A stretch of DNA of 64,000 bases, from contig NZ_PRDL01000001.1 in assembly GCF_015182315.1 (NCBI RefSeq), positions 1,674,001-1,738,000 of the forward strand, written 5' to 3'. The translations under genes were made by a program, and so were the position numbers. The notes under the pieces are model-generated. The model was not told where the DNA came from. It worked only from the letters and a program-made list of their open reading frames with translations, and searched no databases. Within the stretch, counting starts at the first letter, position 1. The number at the start of each line of letters is the position of its first letter. This DNA comes from Cellvibrio polysaccharolyticus. GTDB lineage: Bacteria; Pseudomonadota; Gammaproteobacteria; Pseudomonadales; Cellvibrionaceae. Shown one piece after another: positions 45,083-52,491 of the stretch.

Positions 45083-46330
45083 ATGAGCTTATTTGTGCAG
45101 AAGTACGGTGGAACCTCTGTAGGTTCTATTGAACGTATCGAAGGCGTCGCCGATAGAGTTGCCTCATTTCGTGCCCAAGGGCACGATCTGGTGGTGGTAT
45201 TGTCTGCGATGAGTGGTGAAACCAACCGTTTGATTGGTTTGGCCCAACAAATTCAGGAGACTCCGGATCCGCGTGAGATGGACGTGCTGGTATCTACCGG
45301 CGAGCAGGTAACCATTGCGTTACTGAGTATGGCGTTGAAAAAACGCGGTATTGATGCTCGTTCCTACACCGGTGGTCAGGTTCGTATTCTTACCGATAAC
45401 TCCCACACCAAAGCCCGTATTCAGGCGATTGATGACGCCAACATGCGTGCTGATCTGGCTGCTGGCCGTGTGGTTGTAGTGGCCGGTTTCCAGGGTGTAG
45501 ACGAGCACGGCAACATTACTACGCTGGGGCGTGGTGGCTCGGATACCACCGGTGTTGCGCTGGCTGCCGCCTTGAAAGCCGACGAATGTCAGATTTATAC
45601 CGACGTGGATGGTGTGTATACCACCGATCCGCGTGTGGTTGAGCGCGCTCGCCGCCTCGACAAAATTACCTTTGAAGAAATGCTGGAAATGGCCAGTCTG
45701 GGCTCCAAGGTACTGCAAATTCGCTCGGTTGAATTCGCAGGCAAATACAACGTTCCTTTACGTGTATTGTCCAGCTTCAAAGAAGGCCAAGGCACTCTGA
45801 TCACCCTCGATGAGGAAAATAACACCATGGAACAACCTATCGTTTCCGGAATTGCGTTTAACCGCGATGAAGCTAAAGTAACTGTTGCCGGTATTCCGGA
45901 TACTCCCGGCGTAGCCGCTAAAATTCTGGCTCCGGTGGGCGCTGCCAATATCGAAGTGGACGTTATTGTTCAAAACGTATCGGCAGACAACACCACGGAT
46001 CTGACTTTCACCGTTAACAAGGGTGATATGAAGAAAGCCGTTGGCGTGCTCGAAAGCGTTGGTAAAGATCTGGGCGCTCGCGAAATCCGTAGCGACGACA
46101 AAGTTGCCAAAGTTTCTATCGTTGGTGTTGGCATGCGTTCACACGCGGGTGTTGCTTCCCGTATGTTCACCGCTCTGGCTGCTGACGGTATCAATATTCA
46201 AATGATCACCACATCCGAGATCAAAATCTCTGTGATCATTGAAGAGCGTTTTCTGGAACTGGCAGTGCGCACCTTGCACACTGCCTTCGGCTTGGATGCT
46301 GAACCGACCGAGAGTCACACAAAAGGCTAA
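45083..46330 (+). CDS. lysC: Aspartokinase with ACT domains
   Basis: Phosphorylates aspartate, the first step toward Lys, Thr and Met. The 415-residue protein has the kinase domain KYGGTSVGSIERI (residues about 6-18), GRGGSDTTGVALAA and YTDVDGVYTTDPR, then two ACT domains (about 265-410; VTVAGIPDTPGVAAKIL, VSIVGVGMRSHAGVASRMF) for feedback control. The ATG at 45083 starts MSLFVQKYGG. The 232 bases from alaS hold a possible promoter, but no lysine riboswitch is apparent. An internal start at 45827 could give a separate regulatory subunit. Confidence 0.96.
   Translation: MSLFVQKYGGTSVGSIERIEGVADRVASFRAQGHDLVVVLSAMSGETNRLIGLAQQIQETPDPREMDVLVSTGEQVTIALLSMALKKRGIDARSYTGGQVRILTDNSHTKARIQAIDDANMRADLAAGRVVVVAGFQGVDEHGNITTLGRGGSDTTGVALAAALKADECQIYTDVDGVYTTDPRVVERARRLDKITFEEMLEMASLGSKVLQIRSVEFAGKYNVPLRVLSSFKEGQGTLITLDEENNTMEQPIVSGIAFNRDEAKVTVAGIPDTPGVAAKILAPVGAANIEVDVIVQNVSADNTTDLTFTVNKGDMKKAVGVLESVGKDLGAREIRSDDKVAKVSIVGVGMRSHAGVASRMFTALAADGINIQMITTSEIKISVIIEERFLELAVRTLHTAFGLDAEPTESHTKG
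45827..46330 (+). CDS. Possible lysC beta subunit from internal start
   Basis: An in-frame ATG inside lysC has GAGGA at 45812-45816, ten bases upstream, and is followed by the ACT region beginning MEQPIVSGIAFNRDEAKV. It would give a 167-residue protein equal to the beta subunit known from alpha2beta2 aspartokinases of Bacillus and Corynebacterium. The site and spacing are seen in the sequence; use of the start is inference. Confidence 0.5.
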   Translation: MEQPIVSGIAFNRDEAKVTVAGIPDTPGVAAKILAPVGAANIEVDVIVQNVSADNTTDLTFTVNKGDMKKAVGVLESVGKDLGAREIRSDDKVAKVSIVGVGMRSHAGVASRMFTALAADGINIQMITTSEIKISVIIEERFLELAVRTLHTAFGLDAEPTESHTKG

Positions 46331-46336
46331 TGAATG

Positions 46337-46355
46337 ACCCGGAGCACATCCGGGT
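46337..46355 (+). terminator. Terminator after lysC
   Basis: ACCCGGA-GCACA-TCCGGGT followed by TTT, within seven bases of the lysC stop. It separates lysC from csrA. Confidence 0.7.
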
Positions 46356-46541
46356 TTTCAATATCAGCAGATAAGTGTGTACCACGTCGAAAAATGTTTG
46401 GGGGATTCTTCCCTTTCGTGAAAAGTAGTCAATACTTTATAGCAAGGGTTTACCGTGCCCTGGTCATGAATAGGGGTTGATTTTTGAGCAGCATGATACA
46501 GGTTTAAAACTGCTCTACAGGATGAGTTAAGGAGATTAGAG

Positions 46542-46730
46542 ATGTTAATTTTGACCCGTCGTATTGGCGAAACCTTGATGGTTGGTGACGAAGTAACTGT
46601 CACCGTATTAGGCGTTAAGGGGAATCAGGTACGTATTGGTGTTAACGCACCAAAAGACATTGCAGTACACCGCGAAGAGATTTATCAGCGTATTCAACGT
46701 GAGAAGCAAAATCAGGACGACCAGGATTAA
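46542..46730 (+). CDS. csrA: Carbon storage regulator CsrA/RsmA
   Basis: A 62-residue RNA-binding dimer that represses translation by covering GGA sites in mRNA leaders. MLILTRRIGETLMVGD, VRIGVNAPKDIAVHREEIYQ are family-wide; Arg44 (in VHREE) is the key RNA contact. The leader has AAGGAG at the start site and an AGGAT a few bases upstream, so CsrA may bind its own mRNA. Confidence 0.97.
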   Translation: MLILTRRIGETLMVGDEVTVTVLGVKGNQVRIGVNAPKDIAVHREEIYQRIQREKQNQDDQD

Positions 46731-46901
46731 TTAGCCGTCACTGATTGACTGTTCTGCTCGCGGCGATCATTCGCCGCGCAGTGAGAACAAAAAACCAACA
46801 AAAATAATAGCCGTACCTTTTTCGTCTCTGTTGTTATCCTGTTTTGTTCTGCCCAACACCTGTATCACTAAAAAATTTACTAATAAATTGCTTACAAGTC
46901 T

Positions 46902-46928
46902 TTGATTTTTTATGAAATATGGTATTAT
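46902..46928 (+). promoter_or_regulatory. Candidate tRNA-Ser promoter
   Basis: TTGATT (46902-46907) and TATTAT (46923-46928) are a sigma-70-like pair with a short 15-bp spacer. It is followed by a GC-rich GCCGC segment of the stringently controlled type, about 77 bases before the tRNA. Confidence 0.4.
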
Positions 46929-47005
46929 GCCGCACCTGACGAGATGAGACGTTATTGCCAAGGCAGTACAATCAGAAAGTCAGTGATTTGTTAAATCAAA
47001 TCATA

Positions 47006-47097
47006 GGTGAGGTGGCCGAGTGGCCGAAGGCGCTCCCCTGCTAAGGGAGTATACCCTTTAAACGGTATCGAGGGTTCGACTCCCTCCCTCACCGCCA
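47006..47097 (+). tRNA. tRNA-Ser (anticodon GCT)
   Basis: Acceptor stem GGTGAGG/CCTCACC, discriminator G, encoded CCA. The D-arm has GGCCGAGTGG, the anticodon GCT lies at 47040-47042 in CTCCCCTGCTAAGGGAG, a class II long variable arm follows, and the T-loop is GGTTCGA. It reads AGC and AGU codons. csrA-tRNA-Ser is the order seen in Pseudomonas. Confidence 0.98.
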
Positions 47098-47104
47098 TTA
47101 TTAC

Positions 47105-47138
47105 AAAACCCCGATCAGGAAACTGTTCGGGGTTTTTT
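47105..47138 (+). terminator. Terminator after tRNA-Ser
   Basis: ACCCCGATCAG / CTGTTCGGGGT stem with one mismatch, then TTTTT. Confidence 0.85.
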
Positions 47139-47516
47139 ATTACCTGTCATTTTCTTCTGCCCGCTATTTTCATTGCGCTCCTTTTTCGAATACAGCGCAG
47201 AGCTATAAGGTGCCTCATAGCCCGTTTAGTGTAGTCGCGGCACAGAGAAGGGATGTGCGGGCAAGCGGCTATCAGCGGCTCTGATAAGGCGTCTCGGTAA
47301 TGCGCTGAATGTTATTCAGGCGTTCAGGTGGCGCTTCAACCTTGGATGGGTAGGGCGCATTGAAGAAAGGTTGTAAATGCGTCTGATCGAGGAATGCGGA
47401 GTCGCTTAAAGGGGATCCGTTGTGCGGTATCTTGCCGTTGGCGGAGTGTGGCAAGCGAGTCTTTCTATTGACCGTGCTGGGCGGTAAATCCTGAAGGCAA
47501 AACCAAAGGGTTGCTG
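47139..47516. other. Intergenic stretch without a recognised gene
   Basis: About 380 bases between the tRNA terminator and the valS terminator. A 93-codon minus-strand frame (47272-47553) has no ribosome site and begins in the valS hairpin, so I do not call it. No repeat or promoter was recognised. Confidence 0.5.
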
Positions 47517-47564
47517 AATAAAAAAAGCCCGCTGCGTTGCCAAAAACTGACAAGACAGCGGGCT
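47517..47564 (-). terminator. Terminator after valS
   Basis: AGCCCGCTG / CAGCGGGCT arms (47526-47534 and 47556-47564) enclose a 21-base loop. On the minus strand they are followed by a run of seven T and TATTC, about 70 bases past the valS stop. Confidence 0.8.
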
Positions 47565-47635
47565 GTTATTACTTTTATAAAAACACCTCAAGAGCAGAGG
47601 TGTCCGGGTCTAAAGAACAATCCCGTTAAAGAAAT

Positions 47636-50488
47636 TTACAGTGACTGAATTTTCTGGATTTGCTCGCGCAGTTTTTCCAGTGATGCTTTATTTTCGGTAA
47701 GGATGCCGCGTTCTTTCTCTACCACGTCGGCTGGCGCCTTATCGACGAAAGCAGCGTTGGACAATTTACCTTCCAGCTTCTGAATATTCTGTTCCAGTTT
47801 GCCGGCTTCTTTGGTCAAGCGCGCGATTTCTGCGTCTTTATCAATAAAGCCTGCCATCGGAATCAGAATTTCCATTTGGCCTACCAGCGCGGTGGCTGAC
47901 ATAGGTTCTTCATCGCCCGCATTCAGCACGGTGATGCTTTCCAGTGATGCCAGTTTTTTCAGGAATTGCTGATAGTTGTTAATACGAACAATATCGTTGG
48001 CATCGCCATTTTTTACCAGTACGGTCAAATCTTTGGCTGGAGAAATATTCATCTCGCCGCGAATGTTACGCACGCCAAGAATAACCGCTTGCAGCCAGGC
48101 AACATCGTTCAACGCGTCCTGATCAATCTTGCTGTCATCGGCTACCGGGTATTTCGCCAGCATAATAGTATCGCCGCTAGCACCGGCCAGCGGTTTGATT
48201 TTCTGCCAGATTTCTTCGGTAATAAACGGCATCAGCGGATGTGCCAGACGCAGAATCGCTTCCAATACGCGAATCAATGTACGGCGGGTGCCGACCTTGA
48301 GTGCCTCGCTGGCCGTTTTGTCCCACAGTACCGGTTTGGACAGTTCCAGATACCAGTCGCAGTATTCGTTCCACACAAATTCGTAAATAGCTTGCGCGGC
48401 AAGATCCAGCCGATAGGTGAGTAGCGCTTCGGTAACGGTTTTCTCAGCTTGTTGCAGCTTGCTGATAATCCAGCGGTCGGCCACCGACAGTTCGAAAGCA
48501 GAACCGTTCTGGCCGCAATCCTGCTCTTCGCACTGCATTAATACGTAACGGGTTGCGTTCCAGATTTTGTTACAGAAATTCCGATAGCCTTCAACGCGAC
48601 CCATATCGAATTTGATATCGCGACCGGTAGATGCCAGCGAGCAGAAAGTGAAACGCAAGGCATCGGTACCGTAAGCCTGAATGCCTTCCGGAAATTCCTT
48701 GCGGGTTTGCTTTTCAATTTTTGCGGCGTCTTTCGGGTTCATCAAACCGAAGGTGCGTTTTTGCACCAGGGTTTCCAAATCAATACCGTCGATAATATCC
48801 AGCGGGTCGAGCACGTTGCCTTTGGACTTGGACATTTTCTGTCCCTGACCATCGCGCACCAGACCGTGTACATAAACAGTTTCAAACGGAATGGCGGCAT
48901 TGCCGTTGTTATCTTTCACCAAATGCATGGTGAGCATAATCATCCGGGCAACCCAGAAGAAAATAATATCGAAGCCGGTTACCAATACATTGGTCGGATG
49001 GAATTTTTTCAAAAATTCATTTTGTTCCGGCCAGCCCAGGGTTGAGAAGGTCCAGAGCCCTGACGAGAACCAGGTATCGAGTACGTCTTCATCCTGGCGC
49101 AGCGATACGTCGTTACCCAGTTGATGCTTCTCGCGTACTTCGGCTTCATTACGGCCTACGTAAACATTACCGGCATTGTCGTACCAGGCCGGAATGCGGT
49201 GACCCCACCACAGCTGACGGCTGATGCACCAGTCCTGAATGTCGCGCATCCAGGAGAAGTACATGTTTTCATATTGCTTTGGCACGAACTGAATGCGGCC
49301 ATCTTCAACAGCGGCAATAGCCGGTTCGGCCAGCGGCTTGGTGCTGACGTACCATTGGTCGGTCAACCAGGGTTCAACCACCACACCGGAGCGATCACCG
49401 CGTGGGACTTTTAAGGCGTGGTCATCAATTTTTTCCAGCAGATCGCCCGTTTCAAAAGCAGCAACAATCAATTTACGCGCTTCGTAACGATCAAGGTTGG
49501 CGTACTCTGCTGGCAGCGTGCGGTCCAGCTCGCTATTGACGGAGCCATCCAGATTGAACACCTGGGCTTCGGCAAGAATGGCAGCATTTTTGTCGAGCAC
49601 GTTGATCAACGGCAGGTTGTGACGCTTGCCGACTTCGTAGTCGTTAAAGTCGTGCGCCGGGGTAATTTTTACGCAGCCGGTACCGAATTCGCGATCGACA
49701 TAATCGTCAGCCACGATAGGAATGCGGCGGCCTACCAGCGGCAGGTCAATGAATTTTCCGATCAGGGCTTTGTAGCGTTCGTCTTCCGGGTGCACCGCCA
49801 CGGCGCTGTCGCCCAGCATGGTTTCCGGACGTGTAGTAGCAACGACCAGGTAATTTTTACCGTCGGCAGTCGTTGCACCGTCAGCCAGCGGGTAGCGCAA
49901 ATTCCACAGGAAGCCTTTTTCATCGTGATTTTCCACTTCCAGATCGGAAATGGCGGTGTGCAGTTTCGGATCCCAGTTAACCAGGCGCTTGCCGCGGTAG
50001 ATCAAACCATCTTCGTGCAGGCGAACAAAGGCTTCCTGTACGGCGGTAGACAAACCCTCGTCCATGGTAAAGCGCTCGCGGCTCCAATCCACCGATGAAC
50101 CCAGGCGACGAATCTGGCGAGTGATGGTGCCACCGGATTCGGCTTTCCATTCCCACACTTTGTTAAGGAAGGCGTCGCGGCCCAGGTCGTGACGGGTTAC
50201 TCCTTCTGCGCCCAAACGGCGCTCAACCACCATTTGGGTAGCGATACCGGCATGGTCGGTACCCATTTGCCACAGGGTGTCTTTTCCGGACATGCGCTGG
50301 AAGCGAATCAAGGCGTCCATCACCGCGTTGTTGAAACCGTGGCCCATGTGCAGGCTACCGGTAACGTTGGGTGGTGGAATCACGATGCAGTAGGGATCAC
50401 CCTCGCCAGAGGGTTTGAAATAACCCTTTTCTTCCCAGGTTTGATACCACTGTTTTTCGATGGAGTGAGGCTGGTAGGTTTTTTCCAT
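47636..50488 (-). CDS. valS: Valyl-tRNA synthetase
   Basis: Charges tRNA-Val and edits Thr. The 950-residue class I synthetase has HMGH (NVTGSLHMGHGFNNAVMD), the CP1 editing domain (ATTRPETMLGDSAVAVHPED), WWGHRIPAWY and KMSKS (GQKMSKSKGNVLDP). A C-terminal coiled coil (about 885-950) contacts the tRNA. It starts at ATG 50488 with a weak GG-rich upstream region. Long single-gene unit on the minus strand. Confidence 0.98.
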   Translation of the reverse strand: MEKTYQPHSIEKQWYQTWEEKGYFKPSGEGDPYCIVIPPPNVTGSLHMGHGFNNAVMDALIRFQRMSGKDTLWQMGTDHAGIATQMVVERRLGAEGVTRHDLGRDAFLNKVWEWKAESGGTITRQIRRLGSSVDWSRERFTMDEGLSTAVQEAFVRLHEDGLIYRGKRLVNWDPKLHTAISDLEVENHDEKGFLWNLRYPLADGATTADGKNYLVVATTRPETMLGDSAVAVHPEDERYKALIGKFIDLPLVGRRIPIVADDYVDREFGTGCVKITPAHDFNDYEVGKRHNLPLINVLDKNAAILAEAQVFNLDGSVNSELDRTLPAEYANLDRYEARKLIVAAFETGDLLEKIDDHALKVPRGDRSGVVVEPWLTDQWYVSTKPLAEPAIAAVEDGRIQFVPKQYENMYFSWMRDIQDWCISRQLWWGHRIPAWYDNAGNVYVGRNEAEVREKHQLGNDVSLRQDEDVLDTWFSSGLWTFSTLGWPEQNEFLKKFHPTNVLVTGFDIIFFWVARMIMLTMHLVKDNNGNAAIPFETVYVHGLVRDGQGQKMSKSKGNVLDPLDIIDGIDLETLVQKRTFGLMNPKDAAKIEKQTRKEFPEGIQAYGTDALRFTFCSLASTGRDIKFDMGRVEGYRNFCNKIWNATRYVLMQCEEQDCGQNGSAFELSVADRWIISKLQQAEKTVTEALLTYRLDLAAQAIYEFVWNEYCDWYLELSKPVLWDKTASEALKVGTRRTLIRVLEAILRLAHPLMPFITEEIWQKIKPLAGASGDTIMLAKYPVADDSKIDQDALNDVAWLQAVILGVRNIRGEMNISPAKDLTVLVKNGDANDIVRINNYQQFLKKLASLESITVLNAGDEEPMSATALVGQMEILIPMAGFIDKDAEIARLTKEAGKLEQNIQKLEGKLSNAAFVDKAPADVVEKERGILTENKASLEKLREQIQKIQSL

Positions 50489-50655
50489 GGAGTTGTCGGA
50501 CCCTGAAAGGTTGCCGCGTCAAACAGCAAAAAAATAAAAGAAAATCAATGCCTGAACGCTTGATAAAGAAAGGCAGGAATTATACAGATTCCGACCGGCT
50601 GCGCCTAATCTTGCAGGCGGTAGCCGGTCAGTAAATCAGAAGTTGCAGATAGCGG

Positions 50656-50735
50656 TAGACAGGAATGTCAGGTAGACAGTAATTACATCCGGGTAGAAGT
50701 TATACCTGGAGAGAAATTATACCTGGACAGCAATT
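50656..50735. repeat. Degenerate short tandem repeats
   Basis: TAGACAG at 50656 and 50673, TAGAAG at 50694, then two AATTATACCTGG-like units (TTATACCTGGAGAG, TTATACCTGGACAG), spaced about 17-21 bases. It runs into the last codons of waaC. Confidence 0.45.
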
Positions 50736-51780
50736 ACAAACAGGCAGGCACTACCGGTGCCAGCTTTTGTTGCAGCAGTTGCCACACGCGGGTGGCGGCA
50801 ATGCCGGTCATACAGGGCGGGGTGTCGGTGCTGTTTTCCGGCAGAAAACGGCAGCTGCGCTTGTGGCAGGGCATGCAATCCAGCACCGGTTGCATCAACA
50901 CGTTACTGGTGTGCTCGCCAATCAAACCCACTTTGGTGGGCGAGGTGGCACCATAAAGTGCCAGCGTCGGAGTTTCCAGCGCGCCGGCAAGGTGCGAAAA
51001 GCCGGTATCCAGACCAATAACACCGGCAGCTTCAACCAGCATGCCGGCGATGGTGGTGATGGATAGTCGACCATCCGGACGGGTGGCAGCGGGACAGGCG
51101 CTGATAATTTCGTCAGCAATGGCGCGTTCGCTGTCACTGCCCCAAATAATTTCTACCGCAAAACCGGCGGCGGTTACGGTGTTGGCCAACTCAATCCAAT
51201 GCGCAGTGGCCCAGAGTTTGGTCACCCAGCTGGTGCCAATAATGAAAATCAGCTTGGCCGGGTTTTTGGCGATGTGGGCAAAATTCTGGTTAATACCAAA
51301 GTTGATCGCCGCATCCGGTTGATAATCAAACACGCTGGCCAGCAAACGGCGACTGCGTTCAACCGCGTGCTGTTCTTTGCTAACGGCAAAGGTGCGTTTG
51401 TAGAAGATATTTGAAACGGGCTCGCGAGCGGAATTGCGGTCGTAACCGGCGCGCACTTTGCTATTTGCACAACGCGCCACCAGGGCACTTTTCAGCAAAC
51501 CTTGAGCATCCACCACCAAATCATATTGCTCTGCGCGCACGTCTTTGCGCCAGGTTTTGAATTCCTGCCAGGCGGCTTTATCCCGCTTTTTTACCCATTG
51601 CCGCAAACGGATGGGAATAACCCGGCGAATGGCCGGATGCCAGGCGGCAATTTCTGCAAAACTTTCTTCCACCACCCAATCAATAATCACATCCGGGCGG
51701 TGTTTGCGTAAGTCGGTAATGGCAGGGAATGTATGAAAAATATCACCCATGGATGACATTTTAACCAACAGAATTTTCAT
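50734..51780 (-). CDS. waaC: LPS heptosyltransferase I (GT9)
   Basis: Adds the first heptose to Kdo2-lipid A in core LPS, at the cytoplasmic face of the inner membrane. The 348-residue GT9 protein begins MKILLVKMSSMGDIFHTFPA and has DWVVEESFAEIAAWHP, AGYDRNSAREP, GTSWVTKLW and GLDTGFSHLAGALETPTLALYG, all close to WaaC. The C-terminal CMPCHKRSC is Cys-rich. ATG at 51780. It lies downstream of the DUF6165 gene, likely in one operon. Confidence 0.9.
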   Translation of the reverse strand: MKILLVKMSSMGDIFHTFPAITDLRKHRPDVIIDWVVEESFAEIAAWHPAIRRVIPIRLRQWVKKRDKAAWQEFKTWRKDVRAEQYDLVVDAQGLLKSALVARCANSKVRAGYDRNSAREPVSNIFYKRTFAVSKEQHAVERSRRLLASVFDYQPDAAINFGINQNFAHIAKNPAKLIFIIGTSWVTKLWATAHWIELANTVTAAGFAVEIIWGSDSERAIADEIISACPAATRPDGRLSITTIAGMLVEAAGVIGLDTGFSHLAGALETPTLALYGATSPTKVGLIGEHTSNVLMQPVLDCMPCHKRSCRFLPENSTDTPPCMTGIAATRVWQLLQQKLAPVVPACL

Positions 51781-51814
51781 CAAATACCGGGCCGCATGTG
51801 CAGAAAATCAACAT

Positions 51815-51836
51815 GCCCGATCGTGAATAATCGGGC
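51815..51836 (-). terminator. Hairpin between DUF6165 gene and waaC
   Basis: GCCCGAT / ATCGGGC around an 8-base loop with a weak T-rich stretch on the minus strand. Possibly an attenuator inside the operon. Confidence 0.45.
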
Positions 51837-51856
51837 GGGTAGCTGTTACAACAGAA

Positions 51857-52252
51857 TTACTGGTAATCCTTGTAGGATTTTTCTTCGATCAACTCCGAGC
51901 CAAACGCCAGGTTGATGTCTTTTTTGGTGGTAGCGCGTTTGTCGTTGGTGACGTAAACAGCGCGTGCCAATTCAATAAATTTGGGGCCAAAATCTTTGGC
52001 AAATTCGCAATCGCGAATATCGTCTTCAATCACCCACAATTCCTGGTTGATAGACTTCAGGGTTTGTTTCAGTGGCGCCAGGCGGGTTTTACCTTCGGCG
52101 TCGAGCAGGGTTTCTACTTTTGCATTGAGCACGTTCAGTTCGTGGCGAACGTTTTTCAACTTTTCTGCATCGGAAATATTGTCAGATTTGATTTCCAGAA
52201 TGGTGATCTTGTCAATCAATTCGCCGAGGGAGATAGGGGCTTCGATAAGCAT
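51857..52252 (-). CDS. DUF6165 family protein
   Basis: A 131-residue protein; from ATG 52252 it begins MLIEAPISLGELIDKITILE, the DUF6165 signature, and continues KLKNVRHELNVL. The middle is helical with coiled-coil appearance. The function is not known; the family often sits in LPS or capsule gene clusters, which agrees with the adjacent waaC. The frame is open 20 codons further upstream without conservation. Confidence 0.8.
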   Translation of the reverse strand: MLIEAPISLGELIDKITILEIKSDNISDAEKLKNVRHELNVLNAKVETLLDAEGKTRLAPLKQTLKSINQELWVIEDDIRDCEFAKDFGPKFIELARAVYVTNDKRATTKKDINLAFGSELIEEKSYKDYQ

Positions 52253-52367
52253 GAGAATGTCCTGTGTGGGTAATGGGGGCAATATTACCAAACTTACCGC
52301 CTCTTTCACCAATGCAACCCTGGTTGACGCTTAAGATCCGGCAGGGTTGTGCAATAAGCCACAATGT

Positions 52368-52400
52368 TCAAATTTAATCATTTTTACTCATATTTGGTCA
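52368..52400. promoter_or_regulatory. TCA array, 10-bp period, upstream of PL26 gene
   Basis: TCA occurs at 52368, 52378, 52388 and 52398, exactly 10 bp apart; the last three are TCAT. It ends about 92 bases before the PL26 ATG. Two similar arrays lie at 61569 and 61886. Confidence 0.6.
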
Positions 52401-52491
52401 TGCAGGGTGAATTCTGTGATAAGTTTGCCCGTTCACAGCGGTTTGTCGGCATCCTGAACCGTTCATTTCGGGCAACAATAAGAGAGCTCTT

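Noticed and set aside
47272..47553. 93-codon minus-strand open frame downstream of valS
   Set aside because: It starts inside the valS terminator hairpin, has no ribosome site and no recognisable motif.
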